DNA of 64,000 nt, taken from assembly GCA_019113175.1 (NCBI GenBank), contig DXHY01000057.1:39172-103171 (forward strand). The letters are read 5' to 3'. Numbering within the stretch: the stretch's first letter is position 1; the number at the start of each line of letters is the position of its first letter. This DNA is from Candidatus Eisenbergiella stercoravium (lineage in GTDB: Bacteria; Bacillota; Clostridia; Lachnospirales; Lachnospiraceae). Shown here piece by piece: positions 1 through 8,067 of this stretch. The notes under the pieces are model-generated. The model was not told the origin of the DNA and searched no databases. It saw only the letters and a program-made list of their open reading frames with translations. A program made the position numbers and the translations under genes.

Positions 1-1092
1 GAGCGCTTCCCTTCCTCTGAGGGAGGAGCAGGTTTTAAGCCTCTGGCAGATTATGTGCATTCCCTCGGACTGAAGTTCGGCATCCACATCATGCGCGGCA
101 TTCCGCGCGCCGCGGCGCAGGAACATCTGCCCGTTCTGGGAAGCGAGCAGACGGCGGACGAGATCGCAAATCCCTTTTCCATCTGCGGGTGGAATCCGGA
201 TATGTATGGACTGCGCGCGGATATGGAGGGAAGCCAGGCCTACTATGATTCCCTGTTCGCCCTGTATGCCGAATGGGGTGTGGACTATGTGAAGTGCGAC
301 GATATCTGCAACACCAATATTTACCGGGAAAACCAGTATTCGGCGGCACATGAGATTGAAATGCTTCATGCGGCGATTGAGAAATGCGGCCGTCCCATCG
401 TCTTAAGCCTTTCTCCCGGACCGGCTCTCATCGAAAAGGCCTGGCACTATGAGAAATACGCAAACATGTGGCGCATCACGGATGACTTCTGGGACCGCTG
501 GGACCATATTCTGAACATGTTCTGGCGTTGCGAGCTATGGCAGGATCATGTGAAGGCAGGTTGCTTCCCCGACTGTGACATGCTGCCCCTCGGCCGGGTA
601 GGCAAGGGCTTCGGCGAGGAGCGCTCCACCAATTTTACCAGAGCGGAGCAGGTGACCATGATGACCCTCTGGTGCATCTTCCGCTCTCCCCTGATGCTGG
701 GCGCGGAAATGACGAAGCTGGACGACTGGACCCTTTCCCTGCTGACCAATAAAGAGGTGCTGGCCCTTCTGGAGGACGGACATCACGGCGTTCAGGTGCA
801 GCGGACGGATGAATACGCCGTCTGGGCGGGCTGGAATGAAAAGGATGGAAGCGTCTATGCGGCGCTTTTCAATCTGAAGGAGGAAGAAGCCGATGTTTCC
901 ATTTCTCTGGAGGAGATCGCGGCAGCCCTTCCTGTGGAGATCGGAGAGAAGCTGCTGGAGCAGACCGAAAGCAGGGCGAAACAGGGCGAAATCCCGTTAA
1001 GGGAGCTCTGGACGAAGAAAACGGAATACTGTGCCGGCGGCGCAGTATACAGCCCGGTAGAAGGACATGGGGCGAAACTGTTCGCGCTGTAA
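1..1092 (+). CDS. alpha-galactosidase, GH27 family (5' end outside window)
   Basis: Hydrolyses terminal alpha-linked galactose from oligo- or polysaccharides. The reading frame is open from base 1, so the N-terminus lies outside the window and the 363 codons seen are the C-terminal part of the barrel plus a beta domain. Family landmarks are ADYVHSLGLKFGIH near codon 17, the nucleophile segment DYVKCDD near codons 95-101, and the acid/base segment WRITDDFWDRW near codons 158-168. The last ~80 residues look like the usual C-terminal beta-sandwich. A strong hairpin with a following T-rich stretch lies about 80 bases after the stop. The next gene is a GH43-like hydrolase on the same strand, so both probably belong to a plant- or host-glycan utilisation region. 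Family assignment is firm; the exact substrate is not readable. Confidence 0.9.
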   Translation, partial: ERFPSSEGGAGFKPLADYVHSLGLKFGIHIMRGIPRAAAQEHLPVLGSEQTADEIANPFSICGWNPDMYGLRADMEGSQAYYDSLFALYAEWGVDYVKCDDICNTNIYRENQYSAAHEIEMLHAAIEKCGRPIVLSLSPGPALIEKAWHYEKYANMWRITDDFWDRWDHILNMFWRCELWQDHVKAGCFPDCDMLPLGRVGKGFGEERSTNFTRAEQVTMMTLWCIFRSPLMLGAEMTKLDDWTLSLLTNKEVLALLEDGHHGVQVQRTDEYAVWAGWNEKDGSVYAALFNLKEEEADVSISLEEIAAALPVEIGEKLLEQTESRAKQGEIPLRELWTKKTEYCAGGAVYSPVEGHGAKLFAL

Positions 1093-1168
1093 CGGGGCAC
1101 AGATCCGGAGAAAGCCTTCCCGGTACATAAAAAGAGGTGCTTCCTTCAAAAAAACGGATACATAACAG

Positions 1169-1212
1169 AAGGCCCGGGCGTATTCCATGTCGGAATGTCG
1201 TCCGGGCCTTTC
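1169..1212 (+). terminator. intrinsic terminator after GH27 gene
   Basis: A GC-rich stem (AAGGCCCGGGCG pairing with CGTCCGGGCCTT) encloses a second stem ATTCC/GGAAT with a 5-base loop, followed by T-rich sequence. It ends the GH27 transcript and separates it from the GH43-like gene. Confidence 0.75.
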
Positions 1213-1313
1213 TTACGATGTGAAACAAAGCTATACCCATTTTGGAAATTTTATGTTAAACTGAATAAAAATGAAAAGACAGAAGCGGAAAACGCTTTGG
1301 AATGGAGGACAAT

Positions 1314-2231
1314 ATGCCGCAGTATACGGGATATCTTTTTGTACATTTTACCGGGGAACAGCCCGGAGGAGAACAGATCTATTTTTCCGTGAGCAGGGAC
1401 GGAATGCACTGGGAGGATCTGAATGGAGGGAAGCCGGTGCTGATCTCTGAAATCGGGGAGAAGGGCGTGAGGGATCCCTTTGTCCTGCGCAATCCGCTGA
1501 ATGGGAAGTATGTGATCATCGCGACGGACCTGCGCATTGAGGCGGGCAAGGGCTGGGAGACGGCCCAGTATGCGGGAAGCAGAAGCCTGATGGTGTGGCA
1601 GTCCGATAATCTGACCGACTGGGAAGGCCCGGAAAGCTGCGAGGTGGGCATCGCGGAGGCCGGCTGCGTCTGGGCTCCTGAGGCCATTTTCGATGAGGAG
1701 AGACAGGAATTCCTGGTGTTCTGGGCTTCCATGGTGAAGGAGGAAGGGGATGCGGAGCCGAAACAGCGCATTTATGCTTCTCATACGAAGGATTTTCACA
1801 GTTTCACTCCTGCGGAAAAATTCCAGGAGGGTGCAAACCATATTATCGATACCACGATCCTGAAGGCGGGAGAGTATTATTACCGCTTCGCAAAGGATGA
1901 GACGGTGAAGAACATCCGTCTGGACAGAAGCAGAAGCCTGGACAAGGACAGCTTCGAGCCGGTGGAGGCTCCTGTGCTGAATACGCTTATGGGAGTGGAA
2001 GGGCCGGAGGCTTTCCGGTTCAACGACAGAGAGGAATGGTGCCTGATGGTGGACCGTTTTGCGGAGGACAAGGGGTATCTGCCGCTTCTGTCCGATGATT
2101 TCGGAAGCGGTGTTTTCCGGATCCCGGAAGACGGGGAGTATGATCTGGGAAGGACGAAGAAGCGTCATGGAGGCATCATGAACCTGACGGAAGAGGAATA
2201 TACGGCGCTGACGGAGAAATACGGGAAGTAA
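1314..2231 (+). CDS. glycoside hydrolase, GH43-like five-bladed propeller
   Basis: A cytoplasmic glycosidase-like protein of 305 residues with no signal peptide. The pattern of GH43/GH32/GH62-type propellers is visible: a GVRDPFVLRN blade near residue 50, VWAPEAIFDEE near residue 117, and GVEGPEAFRFND near residue 225, where the glutamate matches the usual general acid. Members remove arabinose or xylose side chains from pectin or xylan; which sugar cannot be told here. I start at the ATG at 1314 because GGAGGA at 1304-1309 sits at proper distance. An in-frame ATG at 1302 overlaps that ribosome site and is unlikely. It lies between the GH27 gene and an ABC transporter on the same strand, 39 bases before the latter. 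Confidence 0.75.
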   Translation: MPQYTGYLFVHFTGEQPGGEQIYFSVSRDGMHWEDLNGGKPVLISEIGEKGVRDPFVLRNPLNGKYVIIATDLRIEAGKGWETAQYAGSRSLMVWQSDNLTDWEGPESCEVGIAEAGCVWAPEAIFDEERQEFLVFWASMVKEEGDAEPKQRIYASHTKDFHSFTPAEKFQEGANHIIDTTILKAGEYYYRFAKDETVKNIRLDRSRSLDKDSFEPVEAPVLNTLMGVEGPEAFRFNDREEWCLMVDRFAEDKGYLPLLSDDFGSGVFRIPEDGEYDLGRTKKRHGGIMNLTEEEYTALTEKYGK

Positions 2232-2270
2232 TTCCCATTTCCGGCGCCGGGGAGGGCTGGAGGTAGAAGG

Positions 2271-4007
2271 GTGAAAATGTTGTGGAAGCTGACCCGTGAG
2301 GCAGCGCGATACAAGCTTCTGTATGTGACGGCCATTCTGGCGACGCTGGGGCTGACCGTGGTGAATCTGGCGGCGCCAAGAGTGCTTTCGGCGCTGACAG
2401 GCGTGGTGGAGGCGGGCACGATTTCTCTGCCCGTCATCCGCAGTCTTGCCCTGATTCTGCTCGGGCTGTATCTGCTGCGGGTGCTCTTCCGGTTTTTAAG
2501 CAATTATCTGGCTCATAAGGCGGCATGGTTTCTGGTGGGGGATCTGAGGGGAAGGCTGTATGACCGGCTGCAGAGCTTTGATCTGGGCTTTTTCCATGAC
2601 AAGCAGACAGGCGACCTGATGAGCCGCGTGGTGAACGATACCCGGGATTTTGAGCTTCTCTACGCCCATATCATCCCGGAGCTGATCACCAATCTGGTGA
2701 CCTTCACCGGAGTGCTTGTGATTCTGCTTTCCATCAACTGGCGGCTGGCACTTGTCACCTGCTTTCCGATTCCGCTGATTCTGGTTTCCGGCGTGTTTTT
2801 TGCCAGAAAAGTACGGCCCTTTTTCAAGGTTTCCCAGAAGTGTATGGGAGAACTGAACGCCAGGCTGCAGGACAACCTTTCCGGCATCCATGAGATCCAG
2901 TCCTTCTGCCAGGAAGAATATGAGAGCGGCCGGGTGCGGGAAAAGAATTTTGCTCAGGTGAGAGCCATGCTGAGAGCGCTTCGCGCCAGTGCAGCCTTCC
3001 ATCCGGGCGTGGAGTTCCTTTCTTCGGCGGGAACGGTGCTGGTGGTGTTCTTCGGCGGACTGCTGGCATATCAGAACCGGCTTTCCGTGGAGGATATCGT
3101 GGCCTTCGTCCTGTACCTGTCCCTGTTCTATACACCGGTGAGCGGCCTTGCCACCCTGCTGGAAAATCTGCAGCAGTCCCTTGCAGGGGCGGAACGGGTG
3201 GCGCTGATTCTGGATACGCCCTCAAGAGTGACGGACGCGCCGGATGCGGAGCCTCTGAATGACGTGAAGGGAGCGATTGCCTTTGAGCATGTGAGCTTTC
3301 ATTATGAAAATGGTGTGCCGGTGCTGAAGGATATTTCCTTTTCCTGCGAGCCGGGCATGATGGTAGCTCTTGTCGGTCCCACCGGGGTGGGAAAGACCAC
3401 GCTGACCCAGCTGATTCCCCGGTTTTACGACCCGGTGGAGGGAAGGGTTCTCATCGACGGCAGGGACGTGCGGAAGGCGACGCTTGCAAGCCTGCGCGGC
3501 TGTATCTCTCCGGTGCTCCAGGACACCTTTTTGTTTGACGGCACCATTGCAGAAAACATCAGCTATGCCAGGCCGGACGCGTCCCGGGAGGAAATCGAGG
3601 AAGCGGCGCGGGCGGCAGACATCCATGAGGATATCCTGCTGATGCCGGACGGATATGAGACAAAGGTGGGGGAGAGAGGCCTGCGTCTCTCCGGCGGGCA
3701 GAAGCAGAGAGTCGCCATTGCCAGAGCTATTTTGAGAAAATCCCCGATCATTATTCTGGATGAGGCCACAGCCTCGGTGGATGTGGAAACGGAAAAGAAG
3801 ATTCAGAACGCCATCAGCCGGATCGCCGGTACCCGGACGATCCTGGCCATCGCCCACCGCCTTTCCACCATTCGGAACGCCGATCTGATTCTGGTCATTG
3901 AGGAAGGCAGGATAGCGGAGCGGGGTACTCATGAAGAGCTGATGGCGAAGAAGGGCTGCTATTACAAGATGCAGATGGCCCAGATGGAGACACAGGAAGT
4001 TCTCTGA
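2271..4007 (+). CDS. ABC transporter, fused permease and ATPase (half-transporter)
   Basis: A 578-residue exporter-type half-transporter that should work as a homodimer or with a partner. The N-terminal ~310 residues hold six predicted membrane helices. The ATPase follows, with Walker A GPTGVGKTT near residue 370, signature LSGGQ near 473, Walker B IIILDEAT near 494 and the H-loop IAHRLST near 527. The start is GTG at 2271 (ATG at 2277 is an alternative) with GGAGG upstream. Exporters of this shape carry lipids, drugs or peptides rather than sugars, so its role in the surrounding glycan region is unclear. It stands alone, without the second half-transporter that often follows. Confidence 0.88.
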   Translation: MKMLWKLTREAARYKLLYVTAILATLGLTVVNLAAPRVLSALTGVVEAGTISLPVIRSLALILLGLYLLRVLFRFLSNYLAHKAAWFLVGDLRGRLYDRLQSFDLGFFHDKQTGDLMSRVVNDTRDFELLYAHIIPELITNLVTFTGVLVILLSINWRLALVTCFPIPLILVSGVFFARKVRPFFKVSQKCMGELNARLQDNLSGIHEIQSFCQEEYESGRVREKNFAQVRAMLRALRASAAFHPGVEFLSSAGTVLVVFFGGLLAYQNRLSVEDIVAFVLYLSLFYTPVSGLATLLENLQQSLAGAERVALILDTPSRVTDAPDAEPLNDVKGAIAFEHVSFHYENGVPVLKDISFSCEPGMMVALVGPTGVGKTTLTQLIPRFYDPVEGRVLIDGRDVRKATLASLRGCISPVLQDTFLFDGTIAENISYARPDASREEIEEAARAADIHEDILLMPDGYETKVGERGLRLSGGQKQRVAIARAILRKSPIIILDEATASVDVETEKKIQNAISRIAGTRTILAIAHRLSTIRNADLILVIEEGRIAERGTHEELMAKKGCYYKMQMAQMETQEVL

Positions 4008-4081
4008 AGAAAACAGCTGTGGCAGCGCCCGGCCGTCTCCGGGATTCCCTTACCGGTCATGCGGCGGCATGTGACGGGATT

Positions 4082-4945
4082 TCAGCTTGCAGAACACTGT
4101 GCGTACTTCTTCGGAGAGATTCCCACAGCCTTGGTGAAGGCCTTTAAGAAGTTGCTGTAGTCATTGAAGCCGCAGCGCTCACAGGTCTCCGTCACGGAGC
4201 AGCCGGAGCTTAACAGGGATTTCGCCACGGTGATCCGCTTGGCGGTGATGTATTTGTTGATCGTCGTTCCTGTGGCCGCCTTGAAGATCCTGCAAAGGTA
4301 AGAGCTGCTCAGGAAAAAGTGGCCGGAAAGATCTTCAATGCTGAGCGGTGAGCTGATGTTCTGATTGATAAAGGTCAGAATATCATCCACCTGAGTGTGG
4401 TATGAGGGTGTTTCCTCCACCTTCCCGTGGGATTCGGTCCGCTGGTAGAAGATCCGGTTCAAAAAGACCATGAGCTCTGTAAAAACCGCCCGGTCCTCCA
4501 GATCGGAGCCGAAGCCGGACAGCCCCGTGAGCTTATGTACGAAGTAGCGGAACCGGTTCTGCTCCTCCTCAGTCAGATGCAGCTTGTGGGACAGTCCGTC
4601 GCTGCGGAAATGGAAGCACAGATTCAGATCCGTCTTTTCAGAGCTCAGGGAAGTCAGAAAATCCGGATGAACCGCGATCACAAACCTTTCAAGCACGGCC
4701 TGATCGATCTGGGAGAGATAATGGCTCTCATACTGATTGATGAAAAAAATGTCGCCCGGCTGGATGTCATAAAAGCGGTTGTCTATCAGAAACTGTTTTC
4801 CGCCGGACACCGAATAATAGATTTCATAGCAGTCATGGATGTGCATTTCCATAGGCTTGTCGTCATTATATAAATGTGCTACCGCAAAGCTCTTGCTTTC
4901 CATACAGGACTGCATGGCGAGCTTGCAGGAACTGAATTCTTTCAT
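4082..4945 (-). CDS. AraC-family transcriptional regulator with cupin-like sensor
   Basis: A 287-residue regulator. Residues ~15-110 form a cupin-like ligand pocket (HIHDCYEIYYSVSG, then QYESHYLSQID), and the last ~100 residues carry the two AraC helix-turn-helix motifs (LSGHFFLSSSYLCRIFKAATG and a second near VTETCERCGFNDYSNFLKAF). The start at 4945 is preferred over upstream in-frame codons because AGAGGA lies at the right distance. It is transcribed away from kduI, which begins about 340 bases further on, so it probably controls the kduI-kduD region or its own neighbours. The inducer is likely a sugar or uronate derivative; this is inference from position. Confidence 0.82.
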   Translation of the reverse strand: MKEFSSCKLAMQSCMESKSFAVAHLYNDDKPMEMHIHDCYEIYYSVSGGKQFLIDNRFYDIQPGDIFFINQYESHYLSQIDQAVLERFVIAVHPDFLTSLSSEKTDLNLCFHFRSDGLSHKLHLTEEEQNRFRYFVHKLTGLSGFGSDLEDRAVFTELMVFLNRIFYQRTESHGKVEETPSYHTQVDDILTFINQNISSPLSIEDLSGHFFLSSSYLCRIFKAATGTTINKYITAKRITVAKSLLSSGCSVTETCERCGFNDYSNFLKAFTKAVGISPKKYAQCSAS

Positions 4946-5096
4946 GGGGAATCCTCTTCTTTCTGTCAGTAAAACGGATATGGTATCTACCTTCCTTAGT
5001 ATACGATAGAAGTTCAGAATAAGCAAGATTTTAAAGAAAATAACACAAGAACCGGAATATAAAGAATGCTATGATAGAGTCACAGAGTGGAGCAGC

Positions 5097-5276
5097 GGAA
5101 GTCGGCCGGAGGCCGTCTTCCTGGAAGAATGACTGGCGTCATTCTTCTCGAAATTCAGTGCTGCCTGCGGCAGCGGAAAGAGAGACGGAAGTCGGCCGGA
5201 GGCCGTCTTCCTGGAAGAATGACTGGCGTCATTCTTCTCAGAATTCAGTGCCGCCTTATGGCGGCAGAAAGAGAGG
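5097..5276 (+). repeat. tandem duplication of a 90-bp triple-hairpin unit upstream of kduI
   Basis: Two adjacent 90-bp copies (5097-5186 and 5187-5276) differ mainly in their last 40 bases. Each copy contains three inverted repeats: GGAAGTCGGCC/GGCCGTCTTCC with a 3-base loop and one T:T mismatch, GAAGAATGAC/GTCATTCTTC with a 4-base loop, and a third stem. The third is GCTGCC/GGCAGC in copy 1 and GCCGCC/GGCGGC in copy 2, so both arms changed together and stayed paired. The second copy ends in GAAAGAGAGG, which is the ribosome site of kduI. An open frame crosses the array but it is a by-product of the repeats. Function unknown; likely a structured leader RNA or a mobile small repeat. Confidence 0.85.
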
Positions 5277-5281
5277 TAGGT

Positions 5282-6145
5282 ATGGAGTTAAGGACAGCGT
5301 GCTCACCGAAGGATGTGAAGCACTATACCACGGAGCGTCTGCGGGACGAGTTCCTGGTTCAGGGACTGTTTACGCCGGATGAGATTAAGCTGGTTTACAG
5401 CCACATCGACCGCATCATTATCGGAGCTGCTACTCCCGTGAACAAAAAGCTGGTTCTTACAGCCGGGGAGGAGCTTCGTGCAGAATATTTCCTGCAGAGA
5501 AGAGAGCTGGGTGTGATCAATATCGGCGGAGCAGGAAAGATCACGGTAGATGGTAAGGTTTATAATGTAGCGCCCAGAGAGGGCATGTATATCGGAATGG
5601 GTTCAAAGGATATTTCCTTTGAGAGTGAGGATGCAGGAAATCCTGCAAAATTCTATCTGAACAGCGCTCCTGCCCACAGAACCTGCCCGACGGTTCTGAT
5701 TAAGAGAGAGGGAACTCCCGAGGACGGGGTTGTGATCATCAAGGATGAGAACAAGGTGGAGCTTGGAAGCCTTGAGGAGTCCAACCACAGAGTGATCTGC
5801 AAGTATATTCTTCCCGGACAGGTGGAGAGCTGCCAGCTTGAGATGGGCATGACCTCCTTAAAGCCCGGCAGTGTATGGAATTCGATGCCCTGTCATACGC
5901 ATGACAGAAGAATGGAGGTTTATCTCTACTTTGATCTTCCGGAGGATGCATTCGTGATGCATTATATGGGAGAACCCACCGAAACCAGACATATCGTGAT
6001 GCGCAACGAGGAAGCGGTGATTTCTCCGAGCTGGTCCATCCATTGCGGAAGCGGCACCAGAAACTATACCTTTATCTGGGGCATGGTAGGAGAAAATCAG
6101 GATTTCGATGATATGGACGGCGTCGGAATGAAGGAGATCATGTAA
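5282..6145 (+). CDS. kduI: 5-dehydro-4-deoxy-D-glucuronate isomerase (KduI)
   Basis: Isomerises 4-deoxy-L-threo-5-hexosulose uronate to 2,5-diketo-3-deoxygluconate, the step after unsaturated uronides are released by polysaccharide lyases. The protein is 287 residues, close to family length. A double cupin is visible, with the zinc ligands in CHTHDRRMEV (His204, His206, Glu211) and a further histidine near residue 253 (SWSIHCGSG). The start at 5282 is chosen because GAGAGGTAGG lies just upstream; a longer in-frame reading through the hairpin repeats makes no family sense. kduD follows after 100 bases, and a lyase of the heparinase II/III type lies 2 kb downstream, which makes a coherent unsaturated-uronate pathway. 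Confidence 0.95.
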   Translation: MELRTACSPKDVKHYTTERLRDEFLVQGLFTPDEIKLVYSHIDRIIIGAATPVNKKLVLTAGEELRAEYFLQRRELGVINIGGAGKITVDGKVYNVAPREGMYIGMGSKDISFESEDAGNPAKFYLNSAPAHRTCPTVLIKREGTPEDGVVIIKDENKVELGSLEESNHRVICKYILPGQVESCQLEMGMTSLKPGSVWNSMPCHTHDRRMEVYLYFDLPEDAFVMHYMGEPTETRHIVMRNEEAVISPSWSIHCGSGTRNYTFIWGMVGENQDFDDMDGVGMKEIM

Positions 6146-6246
6146 GCTATTTTGTCAAATCCCGGACGCCCGTATAAAACTGTAATGGCAGGCGTCCGGT
6201 GAAATAAATACGTCTTATGACGAAATAAACAAGGAGGAACATTATC

Positions 6247-7050
6247 ATGGGAATTTTAAACAGCTTTTCACTGGAAGGCAAAGTTGCTCTGGTAACGGGA
6301 GCTTCCTACGGAATCGGCTTTGCAATTGCATCCGCTTATGCTGAGGCGGGAGCTACCATCGTATTCAACGATATCAAGCAGGAACTGGTGGACAAGGGTC
6401 TTGCCGCTTATAAGGAAAAAGGCATCGATGCACACGGCTATGTGTGCGACGTAACGGATGAAGAGGCCGTAAACGCTCTGGTAAAGAAGATTGAAGAAGA
6501 AGTGGGAACCATCGACATTCTGGTAAACAATGCCGGAATCATCAAACGTATTCCCATGCTGGAGATGAGCGCGGAAGCGTTCCGTCAGGTTATCGACGTT
6601 GATCTGAACGCTCCGTTCATCGTATCCAAAGCCGTTATCCCGGGAATGATCAAAAAGGGACACGGCAAGATCATCAACATCTGTTCCATGATGAGTGAGC
6701 TGGGCAGAGAGACCGTTTCCGCTTATGCTGCTGCAAAGGGCGGCCTGAAGATGCTCACCAGAAACATCGCTTCCGAGTACGGCGAGTACAACATCCAGTG
6801 CAACGGCATTGGACCTGGCTACATCGCTACTCCTCAGACGGCTCCTCTTCGTGAGATCCAGCCTGATGGAAGCAGACATCCCTTCGATCAGTTCATCATT
6901 GCAAAGACTCCGGCTGCCCGCTGGGGAGATACCTCTGATCTGCAGGGACCTGCCGTATTCCTGGCATCCGACGCTTCCAACTTCGTGAACGGACACGTTC
7001 TGTATGTGGACGGCGGTATCCTGGCTTATATCGGAAAACAGCCCCAGTAA
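6247..7050 (+). CDS. kduD: 2-dehydro-3-deoxy-D-gluconate 5-dehydrogenase (KduD), SDR family
   Basis: Reduces the KduI product with NAD(P)H to 2-keto-3-deoxygluconate, which then goes to KDG kinase and aldolase (not in this window). The 267-residue protein is a classical short-chain dehydrogenase: TGASYGIG nucleotide loop at residues ~18-25, NNAG near residue 95, catalytic Ser near 147, and the YxxxK pair at Tyr160-Lys164 (SAYAAAKGG). AAGGAGG precedes the ATG. A terminator follows, but the next glycan genes continue on the same strand behind a hairpin array, so there may be two transcripts or partial read-through. Confidence 0.93.
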   Translation: MGILNSFSLEGKVALVTGASYGIGFAIASAYAEAGATIVFNDIKQELVDKGLAAYKEKGIDAHGYVCDVTDEEAVNALVKKIEEEVGTIDILVNNAGIIKRIPMLEMSAEAFRQVIDVDLNAPFIVSKAVIPGMIKKGHGKIINICSMMSELGRETVSAYAAAKGGLKMLTRNIASEYGEYNIQCNGIGPGYIATPQTAPLREIQPDGSRHPFDQFIIAKTPAARWGDTSDLQGPAVFLASDASNFVNGHVLYVDGGILAYIGKQPQ

Positions 7051-7069
7051 AAGACACTGGTTGGACATG

Positions 7070-7105
7070 GAAAGCCTTTCCGCATCTGGTGCGGAAAGGC
7101 TTTTT
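7070..7105 (+). terminator. intrinsic terminator after kduD
   Basis: The 14-base arm GAAAGCCTTTCCGC pairs with GCGGAAAGGCTTTTTC across a 7-base loop and ends in a run of five T. Confidence 0.85.
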
Positions 7106-7112
7106 CAGAATA

Positions 7113-7237
7113 TGCCGCCGAAGGCGGCAGCACGAACCTTGTTCGTGCCAGAAAGGGGCGGAAGATGGCCTGTGGCCATCTTCCCGGAAGAATCACTTCG
7201 TGATTCTTCTTCAGAATAGAATGCCGCCTACGGCGGC
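7113..7237 (+). repeat. array of five perfect short hairpins before the 7254 gene
   Basis: Five non-overlapping inverted repeats follow one another, every one with a 3-base loop: TGCCGCC/GGCGGCA (7113-7129), GCACGAAC/GTTCGTGC (7130-7148), GGAAGATGGCC/GGCCATCTTCC (7160-7184), GAAGAATCAC/GTGATTCTTC (7187-7209), and GCCGCC/GGCGGC (7223-7237). The third, fourth and fifth match the order and partly the sequence of the kduI-upstream unit. The array ends in GGAAAGAGAGGG, which is the ribosome site of the next gene. None has a T-run, so they are not ordinary terminators. Confidence 0.88.
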
Positions 7238-7253
7238 GGAAAGAGAGGGTAAA

Positions 7254-8036
7254 ATGTTTACAATCAAATGGATTGGGCCGGACGGCAGTCTGAAGGCGCA
7301 GGATAACGGAGAGGAAGAAGCGCGCCTTGTGGTAGACGGGGAATATGAAGAGGGCGACAGACTTATCGTGGAAAGCACGCAGGAAGCGGTATACGCATGG
7401 CTTCAGATTGAGGACGCGCTGGGAAAATCACTGGTCTATCTGAAGGGCAGCTATGAATACCGGATTCCCTTTGGGGAAAAGAGAATCTGTTATTCGCCCA
7501 GAGCCTTTACGGGAGAGAAGCATCTGGTGACGGTAAGAAAGGCACAGGAGACGGATGTTCATGCATACAGAAACCTGGCGCTGAACGTGAACGACCAGCA
7601 TGGAAATATGGTCTGCTTCCCGCGGGCGCATGCGAATGTGGAAACGAGGGGAGAATCCGTATTTGCGGCGATGAACGCCATTGACGGGGTGACGGAGAAC
7701 CGTTCGCACGGCGCCTGGCCGTATGCCTCCTGGGGAATCAACATGCAGGACGACGCAGAGCTGACGCTGGAGTTCGGAAGACCGGTTGAGGTGGATAAAG
7801 TGGTTCTTTACACGAGAGCGGATTTCCCGCACGACAACTGGTGGGTGGACGGAAAGCTTACCTTCTCGGACGGCAGCAGCATGCAGCTTCCCATGGAAAA
7901 ATCGGTTCTGCCTCATGTTTTCACCTTTGAAAAGAAAAGGATTGAGTGGCTGAAGCTGGGTGAGCTGATCAAGGCGGACGATCCTTCGCCTTTCCCGGCT
8001 CTGACGCAGATTGAAGTGTATGGAAGCGACATCTGA
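7254..8036 (+). CDS. discoidin-like (F5/8 type C) domain protein, glycan-cluster associated
   Basis: A 260-residue protein without a clear signal peptide. The first ~110 residues are a beta-rich region I cannot place. The second half looks like a galactose-binding/discoidin sandwich: FAAMNAIDGVTENRSHG, WGINMQDDAELTLEFG and a closing TQIEVYGSDI are typical of that fold. The ATG at 7254 is used because GAGAGGG sits just before it; upstream in-frame codons run through the hairpin array. The heparinase-like gene begins 31 bases after the stop, so the two are probably co-transcribed and act on the same polymer. The exact role is unknown; substrate binding is an inference from the fold. Confidence 0.65.
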   Translation: MFTIKWIGPDGSLKAQDNGEEEARLVVDGEYEEGDRLIVESTQEAVYAWLQIEDALGKSLVYLKGSYEYRIPFGEKRICYSPRAFTGEKHLVTVRKAQETDVHAYRNLALNVNDQHGNMVCFPRAHANVETRGESVFAAMNAIDGVTENRSHGAWPYASWGINMQDDAELTLEFGRPVEVDKVVLYTRADFPHDNWWVDGKLTFSDGSSMQLPMEKSVLPHVFTFEKKRIEWLKLGELIKADDPSPFPALTQIEVYGSDI

Positions 8037-8067
8037 AAAAGGTCAGGTTTTCTGAAAGGAGTCAGGT

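Noticed and set aside
5087..5281. N-terminal extension of kduI in frame through the repeats
   Set aside because: The added residues only translate the duplicated hairpins, have no family counterpart, and a good ribosome site sits before 5282.
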